A stretch of DNA of 64,000 nt, taken from Ruania zhangjianzhongii. Its GTDB lineage: Bacteria; Actinomycetota; Actinomycetes; Actinomycetales; Beutenbergiaceae. The stretch covers positions 2,842,882 to 2,906,881 of the forward strand of contig NZ_CP042828.1 of the NCBI RefSeq assembly GCF_008000995.1, written 5' to 3'. Shown here one piece after another: positions 27,193-35,779 of this stretch (within the stretch, counting starts at the first letter, position 1; each line of letters opens with the position of its first letter). The position numbers and the translations under genes were made by a program. Below the pieces are notes generated by a model that made no database searches, was not told the origin of the DNA, and saw only the letters and a program-made list of their open reading frames with translations.

Positions 27193-28695
27193 TCAGTGTG
27201 GCCGGAACGCCCGCCAGGTGAGCAGCGCGGCGAGCAGCACCACCACGATCGCGGTGGCGGAGGCGTGCTGGACGCCCGCGTCGAACGCGGTCCGAGCCGC
27301 AGTGGCCAGCTGGTCGCCGACCGCCGGGTCCAGGCGCTCGGCGTAGTCCAGGGTGGCGCCGAGCGTCTCGAAGTGAGCGGGGTCGGCGCCCTGGACGGTG
27401 GCTGGTAGCTCGAGGCGGGACTGGTACGTGGCGGTGAGCACGCTTCCGAGTACAGCGGTCCCCAAGACGGCGCCCACCTCGTAGGCCGTCTCCGAGATGG
27501 CTGCGGCGGATCCAGCCTTCTGTGGCGGTGCGTTCGCTAGGATGAGGTCGTTGGTCAACGTCTCGGCGATGCCGATCCCGATGCCCATCGCGATGAACGC
27601 GATCATGACCACCGCTACCTGGGGGGCGCCGGACAGCGCAACGATCGCATACCCGGATCCGGTCAGCAGGAGGCTCCCTGGCACCAGGATCCGCACCGGG
27701 ACCCGGACCACGAGCCGGACCGCGATGAAGCCGAGGCCCATCGAGACCACAGTGCCTGGTAGCAAGACCAGGGCCGACTGTAGTGGACCGAGGCCCAGGT
27801 CGAGCTGCAGCAGTTGCGCGGCGAAGAACAGAAACCCAGCCAGCCCCATCAGGCTGAGCATGTTCGCGCCGATGGCACCGGTGAACATCGGGTTCCGAAA
27901 GAGTGCCAGGTCGAGCATCGGACGGCTGCGCACCTGCTGGCGGCGGACGAAGGCGACGCCGCAGACCACGGCAAGACCCGCCGTCGCGAAGGCGAGCGGA
28001 TCCAGCCCGGAGGTGACACCGCGCTTGAGCGCGAATACTGCCGGGCCCATCACCCCCAGGGAGAGCGCGATCGAGAGCGGGTCCAACGGGCCGGGATCCG
28101 GATCACGGGACTCTCGCAGCAGTGCCAGGGCGAGCGGCACGAAGACCACGATCAGTGGGACGTTGATGAGGAAGACCGAGCCCCAGGAGAAGTGTTCGAG
28201 GAGCCAGCCGCCGACCACCGGGCCGAGGGCGGCGCCGCCGCCAAAGAAGGCCGCCCAGGTAGCGATCGCCAGCCGGCGGTCCCGTTCATGCGGGAACAGG
28301 TTGCGGATCATCGACAGCGTCGACGGCATCAGGGTGGCACCGAAGATCCCTTGCAACGCGCGAGCAAGGATCAGGTGCTCGGCTGTGCCCGAGGTGGCCG
28401 CAAAGGCCGAGGCCAGGCCGAAACCGACGGAGCCGATCAGCAGCAGGCGGCGACGACCGAACCGGTCCCCGAGCGAGCCCATCGCGATCAGCAGCCCAGC
28501 GAGCATCAGGGAGTAGATGTCGACGATCCACATCAGCTGCGCGCCGCTGGGGCGCAGGTCGACACTGATGGCGGGAAGGGCGAAGCTGAGCACGGTGTTG
28601 TCGATGGCGACGAGGAGCACCGGGATCATCAGGGCGGCCAGGCCGAGCCATTCGCGACGACCGGCACGCGCCGGGGCGGAGTCGAGTATCGTCAT
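27193..28695 (-). CDS. MFS drug exporter, DHA2 family
   Basis: A 500-residue, 14-helix exporter resembling the SmvA/LfrA/QacA group. Helix 1 carries the Asp motif VAIDNTVLSFALPAISVDL, motif A is MGSLGDRFGRRR, and motif C-type GGGAALGPVVGGWLLEHFSW is present. It is divergent from a TetR gene, the classic arrangement for a repressor-controlled pump. A minus-strand TACAGT (28703-28708) lies 7 nt before the ATG at 28695, so the mRNA may be leaderless; a GTG at 28701 is the alternative start. Confidence 0.92.
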   Translation of the reverse strand: MTILDSAPARAGRREWLGLAALMIPVLLVAIDNTVLSFALPAISVDLRPSGAQLMWIVDIYSLMLAGLLIAMGSLGDRFGRRRLLLIGSVGFGLASAFAATSGTAEHLILARALQGIFGATLMPSTLSMIRNLFPHERDRRLAIATWAAFFGGGAALGPVVGGWLLEHFSWGSVFLINVPLIVVFVPLALALLRESRDPDPGPLDPLSIALSLGVMGPAVFALKRGVTSGLDPLAFATAGLAVVCGVAFVRRQQVRSRPMLDLALFRNPMFTGAIGANMLSLMGLAGFLFFAAQLLQLDLGLGPLQSALVLLPGTVVSMGLGFIAVRLVVRVPVRILVPGSLLLTGSGYAIVALSGAPQVAVVMIAFIAMGIGIGIAETLTNDLILANAPPQKAGSAAAISETAYEVGAVLGTAVLGSVLTATYQSRLELPATVQGADPAHFETLGATLDYAERLDPAVGDQLATAARTAFDAGVQHASATAIVVVLLAALLTWRAFRPH

Positions 28696-28702
28696 GCACA
28701 CT

Positions 28703-28726
28703 ACTGTACCGGCTGGACGGTATAGT
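28703..28726. promoter_or_regulatory. likely TetR operator overlapping the pump promoter
   Basis: An inverted repeat, ACTGTACCG (28703-28711) and CGGTATAGT (28718-28726), matches at 8 of 9 positions with a 6-bp spacer. It lies between the divergent MFS and TetR genes. The left arm contains the putative -10 (TACAGT, minus strand) of the MFS gene, and TTCTCA at 28726-28731 on the same strand is a 4-of-6 match to a -35 at 17-bp spacing. A repressor bound here would block the pump promoter. Confidence 0.6.
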
Positions 28727-28773
28727 GAGAACGAGTGCTCTGGTGACCTCCCTCACCGCGTAGGCTCGCCGTC

Positions 28774-29298
28774 ATGACCTCCCCGGAACGATCCACCCGT
28801 GACCGGCTGCTGGACGCCTTCGAAACCCTGCTGGTGGAGCAGGGCCCGCGCGCGGCCACCCTGGAGGCGGTCGCTGCCGAGGCCGGAGTGAGCAAGGGCG
28901 GCCTGCTCTATCACTTCGCCAGCAAGGACGACCTGGTCGACGGCGTACTGGAGCGCCTCTTGGAGCTGGCCCGCGCCGACACCGAGCAGATGCGCACCTC
29001 GCCGGTCGGTCCAGTGGAGTTCTACCTGCAGACATCAGTCTCCGAGGGATCGGAGCTGGACCGGGCGCTGGTAGCAGCAGCACGGCTGGCACAGGAAAAT
29101 ACCGACCCGGTGCGGGCGGCGCTGGCGCAGGTGCGGGAGGGCTGGCTCGAGGTGCTGCGCGCCGAGTTGGGCGATGAGTCGCTGGCCCGGACCATCCAGC
29201 TGGTCGGAGACGGCCTGTATTTCAATGACGTCTCCGGGATGCCGGATCCGGATGCGCTCGAGCATGTGCGGGCCGTACTGGGGCGGCTCGGGCGCTGA
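28774..29298 (+). CDS. TetR-family repressor
   Basis: A 174-residue regulator. The N-terminal HTH is typical: TRDRLLDAFETLLVEQGPRA, then LEAVAAEAGVSKGGLLYHFASKDDLVDGVL. The C-terminal part is the variable ligand-binding domain. It is divergent from the MFS pump and faces the shared operator, so it probably represses the pump until an exported compound binds it. A hydrolase gene follows 41 bp downstream. Confidence 0.92.
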   Translation: MTSPERSTRDRLLDAFETLLVEQGPRAATLEAVAAEAGVSKGGLLYHFASKDDLVDGVLERLLELARADTEQMRTSPVGPVEFYLQTSVSEGSELDRALVAAARLAQENTDPVRAALAQVREGWLEVLRAELGDESLARTIQLVGDGLYFNDVSGMPDPDALEHVRAVLGRLGR

Positions 29299-29339
29299 TG
29301 CGCCGCCACAGCGGGTTGCGCACGCTCTAGACTCCAGCC

Positions 29340-30272
29340 ATGACGCCGGAGGCTACCGAGGACTGGGACACCCCTGATCACCGCGTGCTGCGGGCCTACG
29401 CCTTTGGCGATGCCGATGCAGAGCCGAGCCGGCGGGTACTGATCGTGTGTGGCGCCTTCTTGCCGGCACTGGTGTACGCGCCCTTCGCCTCCGCGCTGGC
29501 GAGAGAGCTCGGTGATGGCTGGAGCGTGTACGTCTATGACCGTCGCGGCAAGGGACAGTCCTCCCCGGTGGAATCGGACTATTCGCTCGAGACAGAGAAG
29601 TCGGATGTCGCCACGGCCCTGCGCTTGTCCTCGGCAGCGCACCTGGTCGGGCACTCCCTCGGCGGTGCGATCGTCCTGCACGCCGTACGCATGCTCGCCG
29701 ACAGTGAGGACGAGGAGCTCCGCGCACTGGTGCCGCAGACCACCACGGTCTACGACCCCGCGATCAATGTTGACGGGTCGTTCGACACATCCTGGCTACC
29801 GACGTTCCGCGAGCAGGTAGAGCGCGGCCAGCTGGGGCGGGCGCTGGCCCTGGTAGAACGCCACCTCGGGATGTCACCCACACTGTCGCACGCACCGAAC
29901 TGGATGGTCGCCGGCATCCTGGCCCTGTCGCTGCGCACCGGCTTGCGCGGGTTCACCCGCTCGGTGTTTCCGGCCGCAGTGGCCGAGCTCACCGCAGCGT
30001 TCGCAGAGGAGGCCCGAGCCTCGGACTTCGCCGGGCTCCCCGCACGGACCTGCATCATGACCGGTGAGCACAGTGCCGAGTATTTCCAGGCGACGGCGAG
30101 AACCCTGGCGGACGCTGTTCCCGACGCCCGGCTAGTTGTCTCCCCGAAGGGCGTGCACGGCTCGGTCCCCGCGGTGCGGCACTACATCGTCGACTCGTTG
30201 GCGCTCTGGTTACGGGATCGACCCCTCGGTGGCCTCGATCTCGGGCCCGATGCGCTGCAGAAGCTGGTGTAG
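29340..30272 (+). CDS. alpha/beta-hydrolase
   Basis: A 310-residue alpha/beta-hydrolase. The oxyanion region VLIVCGAFLPALVYAPF and strand VYVYDRRGKGQSS lead to the nucleophile elbow VGHSLGGA (Ser catalytic). ARTCIMTGEHSAEYF probably precedes the acid residue, and the late His is in PKGVHGSVPAV. No signal peptide. It follows the TetR gene on the same strand and may be co-transcribed. Substrate unknown. Confidence 0.85.
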   Translation: MTPEATEDWDTPDHRVLRAYAFGDADAEPSRRVLIVCGAFLPALVYAPFASALARELGDGWSVYVYDRRGKGQSSPVESDYSLETEKSDVATALRLSSAAHLVGHSLGGAIVLHAVRMLADSEDEELRALVPQTTTVYDPAINVDGSFDTSWLPTFREQVERGQLGRALALVERHLGMSPTLSHAPNWMVAGILALSLRTGLRGFTRSVFPAAVAELTAAFAEEARASDFAGLPARTCIMTGEHSAEYFQATARTLADAVPDARLVVSPKGVHGSVPAVRHYIVDSLALWLRDRPLGGLDLGPDALQKLV

Positions 30273-30391
30273 CGAGCGGTTTGGCCTGGTGCCGGGTCAC
30301 GTCCGTCGAGACCCTGGAGGACCTGCAAATCCGTCGCAGGTGCACCTGACAGGGGCAGGCACCCTCGGCTCACACAGGGCATCCTGGGCCC

Positions 30392-31282
30392 ATGGCGTCG
30401 ACACGGACTGAGCTGGGTGAGTTCCTCAGAAGTCGCAGGGAGCGACTGACACCGGAGCGAGCTGGCTTGCCCGCGGGCCTGACGATCCGTCGCGTGCCCG
30501 GCCTTCGACGAGAAGAGCTCGCCCAGTTGGCCGGCGTGAGCGCGGGCTACTACACCCGCCTCGAGCAGGGAGTGAGCCATGGCGCATCTCCAGCAGTCAT
30601 CGATGCACTCGCCACCGCATTGCAACTCGATGAGGCAGAGCACCAGCACCTCCGCACCCTGGCGACACCACGTCGGCCGATACGCCATCGCCCGAGACGT
30701 CACGTCCTTCGACCAGCCGTCCGAGACCTCCTCGACGCGCTCGACCTAGTAGCGGCGGTGGTCATCGACCACCGTACCGAGGTGATCGGCTGGAACCGAC
30801 TCGGGCATGCAATGCTGGCTAGTCACCTGGACTGGGAGGCTCCAGAGACTCGGAGCCGCCCGAACATCGCCCGGATGCTCTTCCTCGATCCACACCATCG
30901 TGCCCTCTACCGGGACTGGCGCGGCAAAGCGCTCGCCACGGTAGCGGCCCTGCACCAGCAAACGCCCCGGCACCCAGGCGATATCGGCCTGGAACGCCTA
31001 GTCGGCGAGCTGACCGTCGCGAGCGGCGAATTCGCTCTCATGTGGTCGCAGCGGCCCGTCCGGACCTGTGCGTCCTCGCTCCGCGAGCTCGATCACCCAG
31101 TCGTCGGTCGGATGACCCTCACGAACGAGACACTCTCGCTTCCTGACGACGACCAACAGCTTGGCCTGTTCCACGCACGCCCAGGAACACCAGATCAGGA
31201 AGCGCTCACCCTCCTCGCGGCCCTAGAACACCCCACCACGACCCCGCCGAGCGCCGCGGTGGAAGCGCAGGCGCACCGATGA
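30392..31282 (+). CDS. XRE-family regulator with MmyB-like ligand domain
   Basis: A 296-residue regulator. The N-terminal XRE helix-turn-helix reads VPGLRREELAQLAGVSAGYY, then TRLEQGVSHGASPAVIDALA. The rest matches the MmyB-like ligand-binding domain (for example ALDLVAAVVIDHRTEVIGWN, NIARMLFLDPHHRALYRDW, MTLTNETLSLPDDDQQLGLF), thought to bind a fatty acid-like ligand. Such genes commonly control an adjacent dehydrogenase; here the SDR start overlaps its stop (ATGA), so the two are coupled. Confidence 0.92.
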   Translation: MASTRTELGEFLRSRRERLTPERAGLPAGLTIRRVPGLRREELAQLAGVSAGYYTRLEQGVSHGASPAVIDALATALQLDEAEHQHLRTLATPRRPIRHRPRRHVLRPAVRDLLDALDLVAAVVIDHRTEVIGWNRLGHAMLASHLDWEAPETRSRPNIARMLFLDPHHRALYRDWRGKALATVAALHQQTPRHPGDIGLERLVGELTVASGEFALMWSQRPVRTCASSLRELDHPVVGRMTLTNETLSLPDDDQQLGLFHARPGTPDQEALTLLAALEHPTTTPPSAAVEAQAHR

Positions 31283-31884
31283 AAGTGCTCGTCGTCGGCG
31301 GGACGGGAACTATCGGGCGCCGCCTCGTACCCGAACTCCGCGGCCTTGGCCACGAGGTTCTCGCTGCTGGCCGTACCTCCGGTGATGTCCATGTGGATCT
31401 GTCCTCGCCAACGTCGATCACCACGATGTATCGGCAGCTGGGGGCAATCGATGCGGTGGTCAGCGTGGCCGCTCACGGCGTCCTGGACGAGTTCACGACG
31501 TTGACTCGCGACTCCCTGATCGCGAACATGCAGGCCAAGCTGTTCGGGCAGGTCGATCTCGTGCTTATCGGGCAACGGCATCTGGCCGACGGCGGGTCAT
31601 TCACCTTGACGTCCGGCATTTTTGCCGACCAGGCCTGGCCGACCGTGACCGGTGGAGCGATGATCAGCGGCGCTCTGCACGCTTTCGTTCTCTCCGCCGC
31701 CCTCGAGTTGCCGCGACGGCTGCGCATCAATGCCGTGAGTCCGACGATGATCGGCGATTCTGTCGAGGTGTTCTCCGAGCACTTCCCCGGGATGCGGCCG
31801 GTGCCGATGGACACTCTCATCACCGAGTATCTCGCCTGTATCGAGGGAGCCCGTACAGGTCAGGTCATCCGTGCCTACGGCTGA
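31279..31884 (+). CDS. short atypical SDR-type dehydrogenase
   Basis: A 201-residue Rossmann protein of the short SDR type. The dinucleotide motif VLVVGGTGTIGRRLV is at the N-terminus, with VVSVAAHG and SFTLTSGIF further on. The usual Tyr-x3-Lys pair is not seen: the equivalent helix reads GAMISGALHAFVLSAALELP. That is normal for this short subfamily but leaves its chemistry unclear. The ending RLRINAVSPT is family-typical. It is coupled to the XRE/MmyB regulator. Confidence 0.87.
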   Translation: MKVLVVGGTGTIGRRLVPELRGLGHEVLAAGRTSGDVHVDLSSPTSITTMYRQLGAIDAVVSVAAHGVLDEFTTLTRDSLIANMQAKLFGQVDLVLIGQRHLADGGSFTLTSGIFADQAWPTVTGGAMISGALHAFVLSAALELPRRLRINAVSPTMIGDSVEVFSEHFPGMRPVPMDTLITEYLACIEGARTGQVIRAYG

Positions 31885-31946
31885 GGTCCTCTGTGGGCTG
31901 ACAGGAACCGTCCCTCCGCTCCTCCCAAATCCCGCGACCACACACG

Positions 31947-31993
31947 TGAGGCCTGTTGGCCACCCTCGTTCCTCGGGTACCCAACAGGCCTCA
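31947..31993 (-). terminator. hairpin terminator just downstream of tRNA-Pro
   Basis: A perfect 13-bp stem (31947-31959 with 31981-31993, core GAGGCCTGTTGG) encloses a 21-nt loop and begins 4 bp after the tRNA 3' end on the minus strand. It could also stop transcripts of the SDR gene, whose stop is 63 bp to the left. Confidence 0.85.
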
Positions 31994-31996
31994 AAG

Positions 31997-32070
<74 letters not shown>

Positions 32071-32223
32071 TGATCTGAAATTGTCACCGGCCTGCCGCCT
32101 CCTCCACTGGGCTGACAAAGAGCACTGTGGTGGACGCGTGCCGTCCGGCAGGTTCGGATGCGAACCGGATGCGATGCTACCGCAGGCAGACCGGTTGCTC
32201 ACAATCGCCTCGACCGTACCGAC

Positions 32224-32253
32224 GGGGCCGCCCGGATCGCTCCGAACGGCCCC
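32224..32253 (-). terminator. possible hairpin terminator after the DUF981 gene
   Basis: GGGGCCG (32224-32230) pairs with CGGCCCC (32247-32253), and an inner CGGA/TCCG pair extends the stem. It lies 25 bp downstream of the DUF981 stop on the minus strand. Confidence 0.55.
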
Positions 32254-32277
32254 GCGGGCGAAGAGCGCGCCAGCCCG

Positions 32278-32967
32278 CTACCACTCGATCATCGTGCCGT
32301 TGGCGATGTTGTAGTACATGCCGATGTGGGTGTAGAAGTTCATCGCACCGAAGAGGGTGAACCCGATACCGCCGAGCACCCAAGCCCACACAGCCCAGCG
32401 GAGCAGGTTCAGCCGATCGGTCCACAGTGCGATGGCGAACAGGATCGCCCCCACCGCCACCACCCCCCACAGTCCGCCGAGGAACACTGCCTCGATCAGT
32501 GGAATATGACCGACCCGGCCCGAGATCGGCTCCTCCGGCGGAGCGGCACCGAGCTGGAATCGAACGAAGGTGATCGCGAGCACGGCCATCCCCAGGCCGA
32601 GCACACCAACGAAGATGCTGACCGGCTTGAACGACGCAAGCGTCTTCTCGCTCGCCAGCTCGACCTCGCCGTCATAAAGCGTGCGATGCCGCCAGAGGTA
32701 GACCGCCGCGAGCAGCAACAGCGCGCCGAAGCCTGCGGCAGGCTGACCGAAGGCGATGTTCGCGTATTCGAACCCATCTGCGCCGAACGGCCAGGTCACC
32801 GTGGTGTGCAGTCCGAGCGCGAACAGCAGGATACCTGCGACTCCGAAGAACCCGGCCCACCCCTCACTCTCGATCCGCCGCTTTCGCAGCACATCGGAGA
32901 GGAACTTGGCGAACCCCAGAAGCCCCGCCCCCGCCGTGATGGCGACGAGCTCGTTGTACACGACCAC
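32278..32967 (-). CDS. DUF981 family membrane protein
   Basis: A 229-residue integral membrane protein matching DUF981 by layout: YNELVAITAGAGLLGFAKFL at the N-terminus, then about seven hydrophobic helices with GWAGFFGVAGILLFALGLHT, the conserved WPFG loop, and LGGIGFTLFGAMNFYTHIGM at the end. Function unknown. The GTG at 32967 is chosen because GGGGAG lies about 10 nt upstream; an in-frame ATG at 33021 would extend the protein by 18 unremarkable residues. A near-palindromic site at 33000-33017 lies upstream and may be a regulator target. Confidence 0.78.
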   Translation of the reverse strand: MVVYNELVAITAGAGLLGFAKFLSDVLRKRRIESEGWAGFFGVAGILLFALGLHTTVTWPFGADGFEYANIAFGQPAAGFGALLLLAAVYLWRHRTLYDGEVELASEKTLASFKPVSIFVGVLGLGMAVLAITFVRFQLGAAPPEEPISGRVGHIPLIEAVFLGGLWGVVAVGAILFAIALWTDRLNLLRWAVWAWVLGGIGFTLFGAMNFYTHIGMYYNIANGTMIEW

Positions 32968-32999
32968 GACTACCGCTCCCCTCTCTCCATCACTCCATG

Positions 33000-33017
33000 T
33001 ACTTGAGTATTCAACTA
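33000..33017. promoter_or_regulatory. 18-bp near-palindrome upstream of the DUF981 gene
   Basis: TACTTGAGTATTCAACTA is palindromic except at two base-pair positions. It sits 33 bp before the DUF981 start. Its half-site TAGTTGA resembles the TAGTTRCC half-sites before the HxlR gene 1 kb away, so the same HxlR-type regulator might bind both. Confidence 0.4.
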
Positions 33018-33066
33018 CCAAGGAGAAGGTCTTCGCGGCCGGATCTATTCCCCGGCGGTCGAAGCA

Positions 33067-33945
33067 CTAGTGCTCGGCGCTGCAGGGGAGCTCGACCAGC
33101 GACCGGGTGACCTTGGCCAGTCGCGCGGCGCTGGCAGGATCGAGGGTCGTGAGCGTGAGCGGGAGCTGCGTGCCACGGTCGTTCGCGGTCAGTGCCGCTG
33201 CCGGCGGACTGTCGATGAACTCGTGGACCGGCGCGATGGCACGCGCCACCGGGCGTGCGGCGACCGCTGCCGCAGCGCGAATGAACACGCGCGCCGCTGC
33301 GGGCAACGGGGAGAGGTCGCCGCTCTTGGTGAACCCAGGGTGGTAGAGCACGTAGCGGGCCGGGCTGTCGGTCCGCGCCGCATAGGCGACGCCGAGGAGG
33401 TCATTGGCACGACCCGCCTGGAGCTGGGCGGTGATCGCGCTGTAGCCGCGCTCCAGCTGAAGGTCGTCCCAGTGGATCTTTCCTTTGCTGGTTCCGACGC
33501 CTGCGACGTTGATGATCACCGGTGTCCGGCTGCGGCGGAGCAGGGGCGCCAGCTCATGACTGAGCAGGTACCGGCTGAGGTAGTACAGCGCGAAGGTGTG
33601 CTCCAGTCCCTCCGCCGTCGTTCTGCGCTGCGTTGCTTGCCTGTTCGCAAAAAGACCCAGCGCGTCCACCACCGGGTATTGCGCCTCGATATCGGCGATG
33701 GCTCTGCGCGTGTCGCTGACGCTGGAGAGGTCGGCCTGGATGAAGTCGATCGGCTCGCCGGCGGCCAACGCCTCCGACTCTGCCACGACCCGTCGCCCCT
33801 TCTCCGGGTTGCTGCCGAGGACTAGAACCCGGTCGCCTCGCTGTGCGCGGGCGAGGGCCAACGAACGGCCCATACCGTCCGTCCCGCCACTGACCACGAT
33901 GACGCGCGGCGCCGGTGATGTGAGTTGGGGTTCTGAACCGGGCAC
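33067..33945 (-). CDS. SDR-family dehydrogenase (protochlorophyllide-reductase-like)
   Basis: A 292-residue SDR oxidoreductase. The nucleotide motif VIVVSGGTDGMGRSLAL is near the N-terminus and the Asp motif FIQADLSSVSD follows. The mid region LFANRQATQRRTTAEGLEHT is typical of retinol/protochlorophyllide-reductase-like SDRs. The canonical Tyr-x3-Lys is not obvious; the region after VIINVAGVG reads TSKGKIHWDDLQLERGYSA, so catalysis is uncertain. The GTG at 33945 is chosen because AGGAG lies about 8 nt before it; frames open to 33996 would overlap the operator region. Divergent from an HxlR regulator. Confidence 0.82.
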   Translation of the reverse strand: MPGSEPQLTSPAPRVIVVSGGTDGMGRSLALARAQRGDRVLVLGSNPEKGRRVVAESEALAAGEPIDFIQADLSSVSDTRRAIADIEAQYPVVDALGLFANRQATQRRTTAEGLEHTFALYYLSRYLLSHELAPLLRRSRTPVIINVAGVGTSKGKIHWDDLQLERGYSAITAQLQAGRANDLLGVAYAARTDSPARYVLYHPGFTKSGDLSPLPAAARVFIRAAAAVAARPVARAIAPVHEFIDSPPAAALTANDRGTQLPLTLTTLDPASAARLAKVTRSLVELPCSAEH

Positions 33946-33961
33946 GAGGACCGCTCCTAGG

Positions 33962-33999
33962 TAGTTACCGATTGTTCGCACTACCATCATTGGCAACTA
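33962..33999. promoter_or_regulatory. probable HxlR operator between divergent SDR and HxlR genes
   Basis: Two inverted half-sites, TAGTTACCGAT (33962-33972) and the complement of TAGTTGCCAAT (33989-33999), agree at 9 of 11 positions. They sit within the 81-bp divergent promoter region. HxlR-family regulators bind such inverted sites next to their own genes and an oxidoreductase target. Confidence 0.55.
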
Positions 34000-34026
34000 T
34001 CGACACCCTGGGAAGAAGGCACTTTG

Positions 34027-34428
34027 ATGTCCGCTACGAACAGTTCCGTGCCTGCCATGGTGCGTGCGGATCTGCCCAGTCCCGTCCCGGTCGAGGAGTA
34101 CGAGCAATGCCCGGTCACCGACGTGCTCCGTCGCATCGGTGACAAGTGGTCGATCCTGGTGATCGTGCTACTCGGCAAGCGCCCGCATCGCTTCAACGAG
34201 CTCCACCGAGGCATCGAGACGATCAGTCAACGGATGCTGACGCGCACGCTGCGCGGATTGGAGACCGACGGACTCGTGCACCGTCAGGTGTTCCCCACCA
34301 AGCCTCCGGCCGTCGAGTACAGCCTCACCCCGCTCGGCCGCTCGCTCCTGGTGCCGCTCTCCTCACTCGCCGACTGGGCGGTCGAGCACCGGCCGCAGAT
34401 CGCTACCGCCCGCGACTCCCAGCACTGA
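34027..34428 (+). CDS. HxlR-family transcriptional regulator
   Basis: A 133-residue winged-helix regulator. The HxlR signature is complete: CPVTDVLRRIGDKWSILVIV, LLGKRPHRFNELHRGIETIS, QRMLTRTLRGLETDGLVHR, VEYSLTPLGRSLL. The single Cys at the start of the domain is the usual redox-sensing position in several relatives (inference from family knowledge). It is divergent from an SDR gene and probably controls it. Confidence 0.93.
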   Translation: MSATNSSVPAMVRADLPSPVPVEEYEQCPVTDVLRRIGDKWSILVIVLLGKRPHRFNELHRGIETISQRMLTRTLRGLETDGLVHRQVFPTKPPAVEYSLTPLGRSLLVPLSSLADWAVEHRPQIATARDSQH

Positions 34429-34456
34429 CGGCACCGACCTCGGCCCGGGTGGGATC

Positions 34457-34819
34457 CTAGGTCCGCCAGCAGAGGCAGAACGGGTGACCGGACGGGTCGG
34501 AGTAGACCTGGTAGGCCGAACGTGTCTCACGTGTGGTCGGTTTGAGCACTTCGGCGCCGAGCGCGGTCACATGTTCGTGCGCTGCCTCGAAGTCGTCCAC
34601 CCACAGGTCCAGGTGGATCTGCTGGGGAGTCCCATCCGGCCAGCCTGGCCGCATATGCTCCGGGTCGAGCTGTACGGCGATCCGGGGCTCACCGTCCACC
34701 AGTACCCGGTGCCAGTCGTCGTCGCGGTCCACAGTGCCGCCGAGCACACCGGCCCAGAAGGCGCTCTCCCCCTCCAGATCGGCACTGTCGAAGACCACCA
34801 CCTGGTAGTTGATCTGCAT
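34457..34819 (-). CDS. VOC-superfamily (glyoxalase-like) protein
   Basis: A 120-residue vicinal-oxygen-chelate protein with the two beta-alpha-beta-beta-beta units. Recognisable parts are VVFDSADLEGESAFWAGVLGG, the WHRVLVDGEPRIAVQLDP strand, QQIHLDLWVDDFEAAHEHV with a potential metal His, and the ending VYSDPSGHPFCLCW. The ATG at 34819 is preceded by AGGAGGAGG. Substrate unknown; relatives include resistance and dioxygenase-like proteins. Confidence 0.87.
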   Translation of the reverse strand: MQINYQVVVFDSADLEGESAFWAGVLGGTVDRDDDWHRVLVDGEPRIAVQLDPEHMRPGWPDGTPQQIHLDLWVDDFEAAHEHVTALGAEVLKPTTRETRSAYQVYSDPSGHPFCLCWRT

Positions 34820-34855
34820 CGCCTGCTCCTCCTCCTGATCCAATGCCCGGCTCGG

Positions 34856-35779
34856 TCATGGCACCGTCGAGCCGGCCGCGAGACCCTTCTGCGCTGCTGC
34901 GGTCCGCACCGCCTCGATCACCAGCTCCAACGACTGTCGTGGTGTGGCCGCCGACCGGTGCACGATCGAGACCGTACGCACCACCGGTTCCGGAATGGCC
35001 ACGATGTCCACCCCGGCCGGGAGCAGTGCGAGCGCGAGGTCCGAGACGAGCGTCACACCCAGCCCGCCAGCCACCATCGCCAGCGCAGTCGCCTGTTCCT
35101 CCACCTGGTGGTGGATCCGCGGTTCAAACCCGTGCCGCCGGCAGGCGATCCGCACCGCGCGGCCGAAGTGCGAACGGGGGCCGGACAGGATCCATGGGTG
35201 CTCGGCCAGGTCTGCGAGGGAGACCGTCGCGGCCGGCACGATGCCGGCCGGTACAGCCGCATGGAGGCGCTCGACGGCGATCACTCGCCTTTCCAGTGCC
35301 GGATCCTTGGGAATCGCGTAGTCGGAGTAGTCGATCACGAACGAGAAGTCCAGAGATCCGTCGCGGACCGCCTCGGCTGTGTCCTCAGGCGGCAGCTCCG
35401 AGGTGCGGACTTCGATCCCAGGGTGGTCCACCGCCAACGTAGCCAGCGCCTCCGGCAGCAGACCGGAGGCCACCGATGCCCACACCCCCGCCTCCAGTCG
35501 GGCCGTGACCCCGCCCTGCGCGGACTCCAGAGCCACAGTCGCGCGTTCGGCAGAGGCAAGGATGTCCTCGGCATGCTCGTTCAGCAACAAGCCCAGCTCG
35601 GTCAGTCGCACCCGCCGCCCGAGCTTCTCGATCAGCTGCACTCCTACCTCGCGCTCCAACTGTGCCAGCTGCTGGGAGACCGCGGAAGGACTGTAGTGCA
35701 GTGCTGCCGCCGCAGCGGTCACCGTGCCGCGCCGGTGCAGTTCGCGCAGCATCCGCAACCGACGCAGCGAGAGCTCCAT
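34856..35779 (-). CDS. LysR-family transcriptional regulator
   Basis: A 307-residue LysR regulator. The N-terminal HTH is clear (LRRLRMLRELHRRGTVTAAA, then LHYSPSAVSQQLAQLEREVG), followed by the two-lobed effector domain (AGVWASVASGLLPEALATLA, SLADLAEHPWILSGPRSHFG, MVAGGLGVTLVSDLALALL). The start at 35779 (MELSLRRLRM) fits the family; an ATG at 35800 is possible. It is divergent from the amino acid dehydrogenase gene and is likely to regulate it. Confidence 0.92.
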   Translation of the reverse strand: MELSLRRLRMLRELHRRGTVTAAAAALHYSPSAVSQQLAQLEREVGVQLIEKLGRRVRLTELGLLLNEHAEDILASAERATVALESAQGGVTARLEAGVWASVASGLLPEALATLAVDHPGIEVRTSELPPEDTAEAVRDGSLDFSFVIDYSDYAIPKDPALERRVIAVERLHAAVPAGIVPAATVSLADLAEHPWILSGPRSHFGRAVRIACRRHGFEPRIHHQVEEQATALAMVAGGLGVTLVSDLALALLPAGVDIVAIPEPVVRTVSIVHRSAATPRQSLELVIEAVRTAAAQKGLAAGSTVP

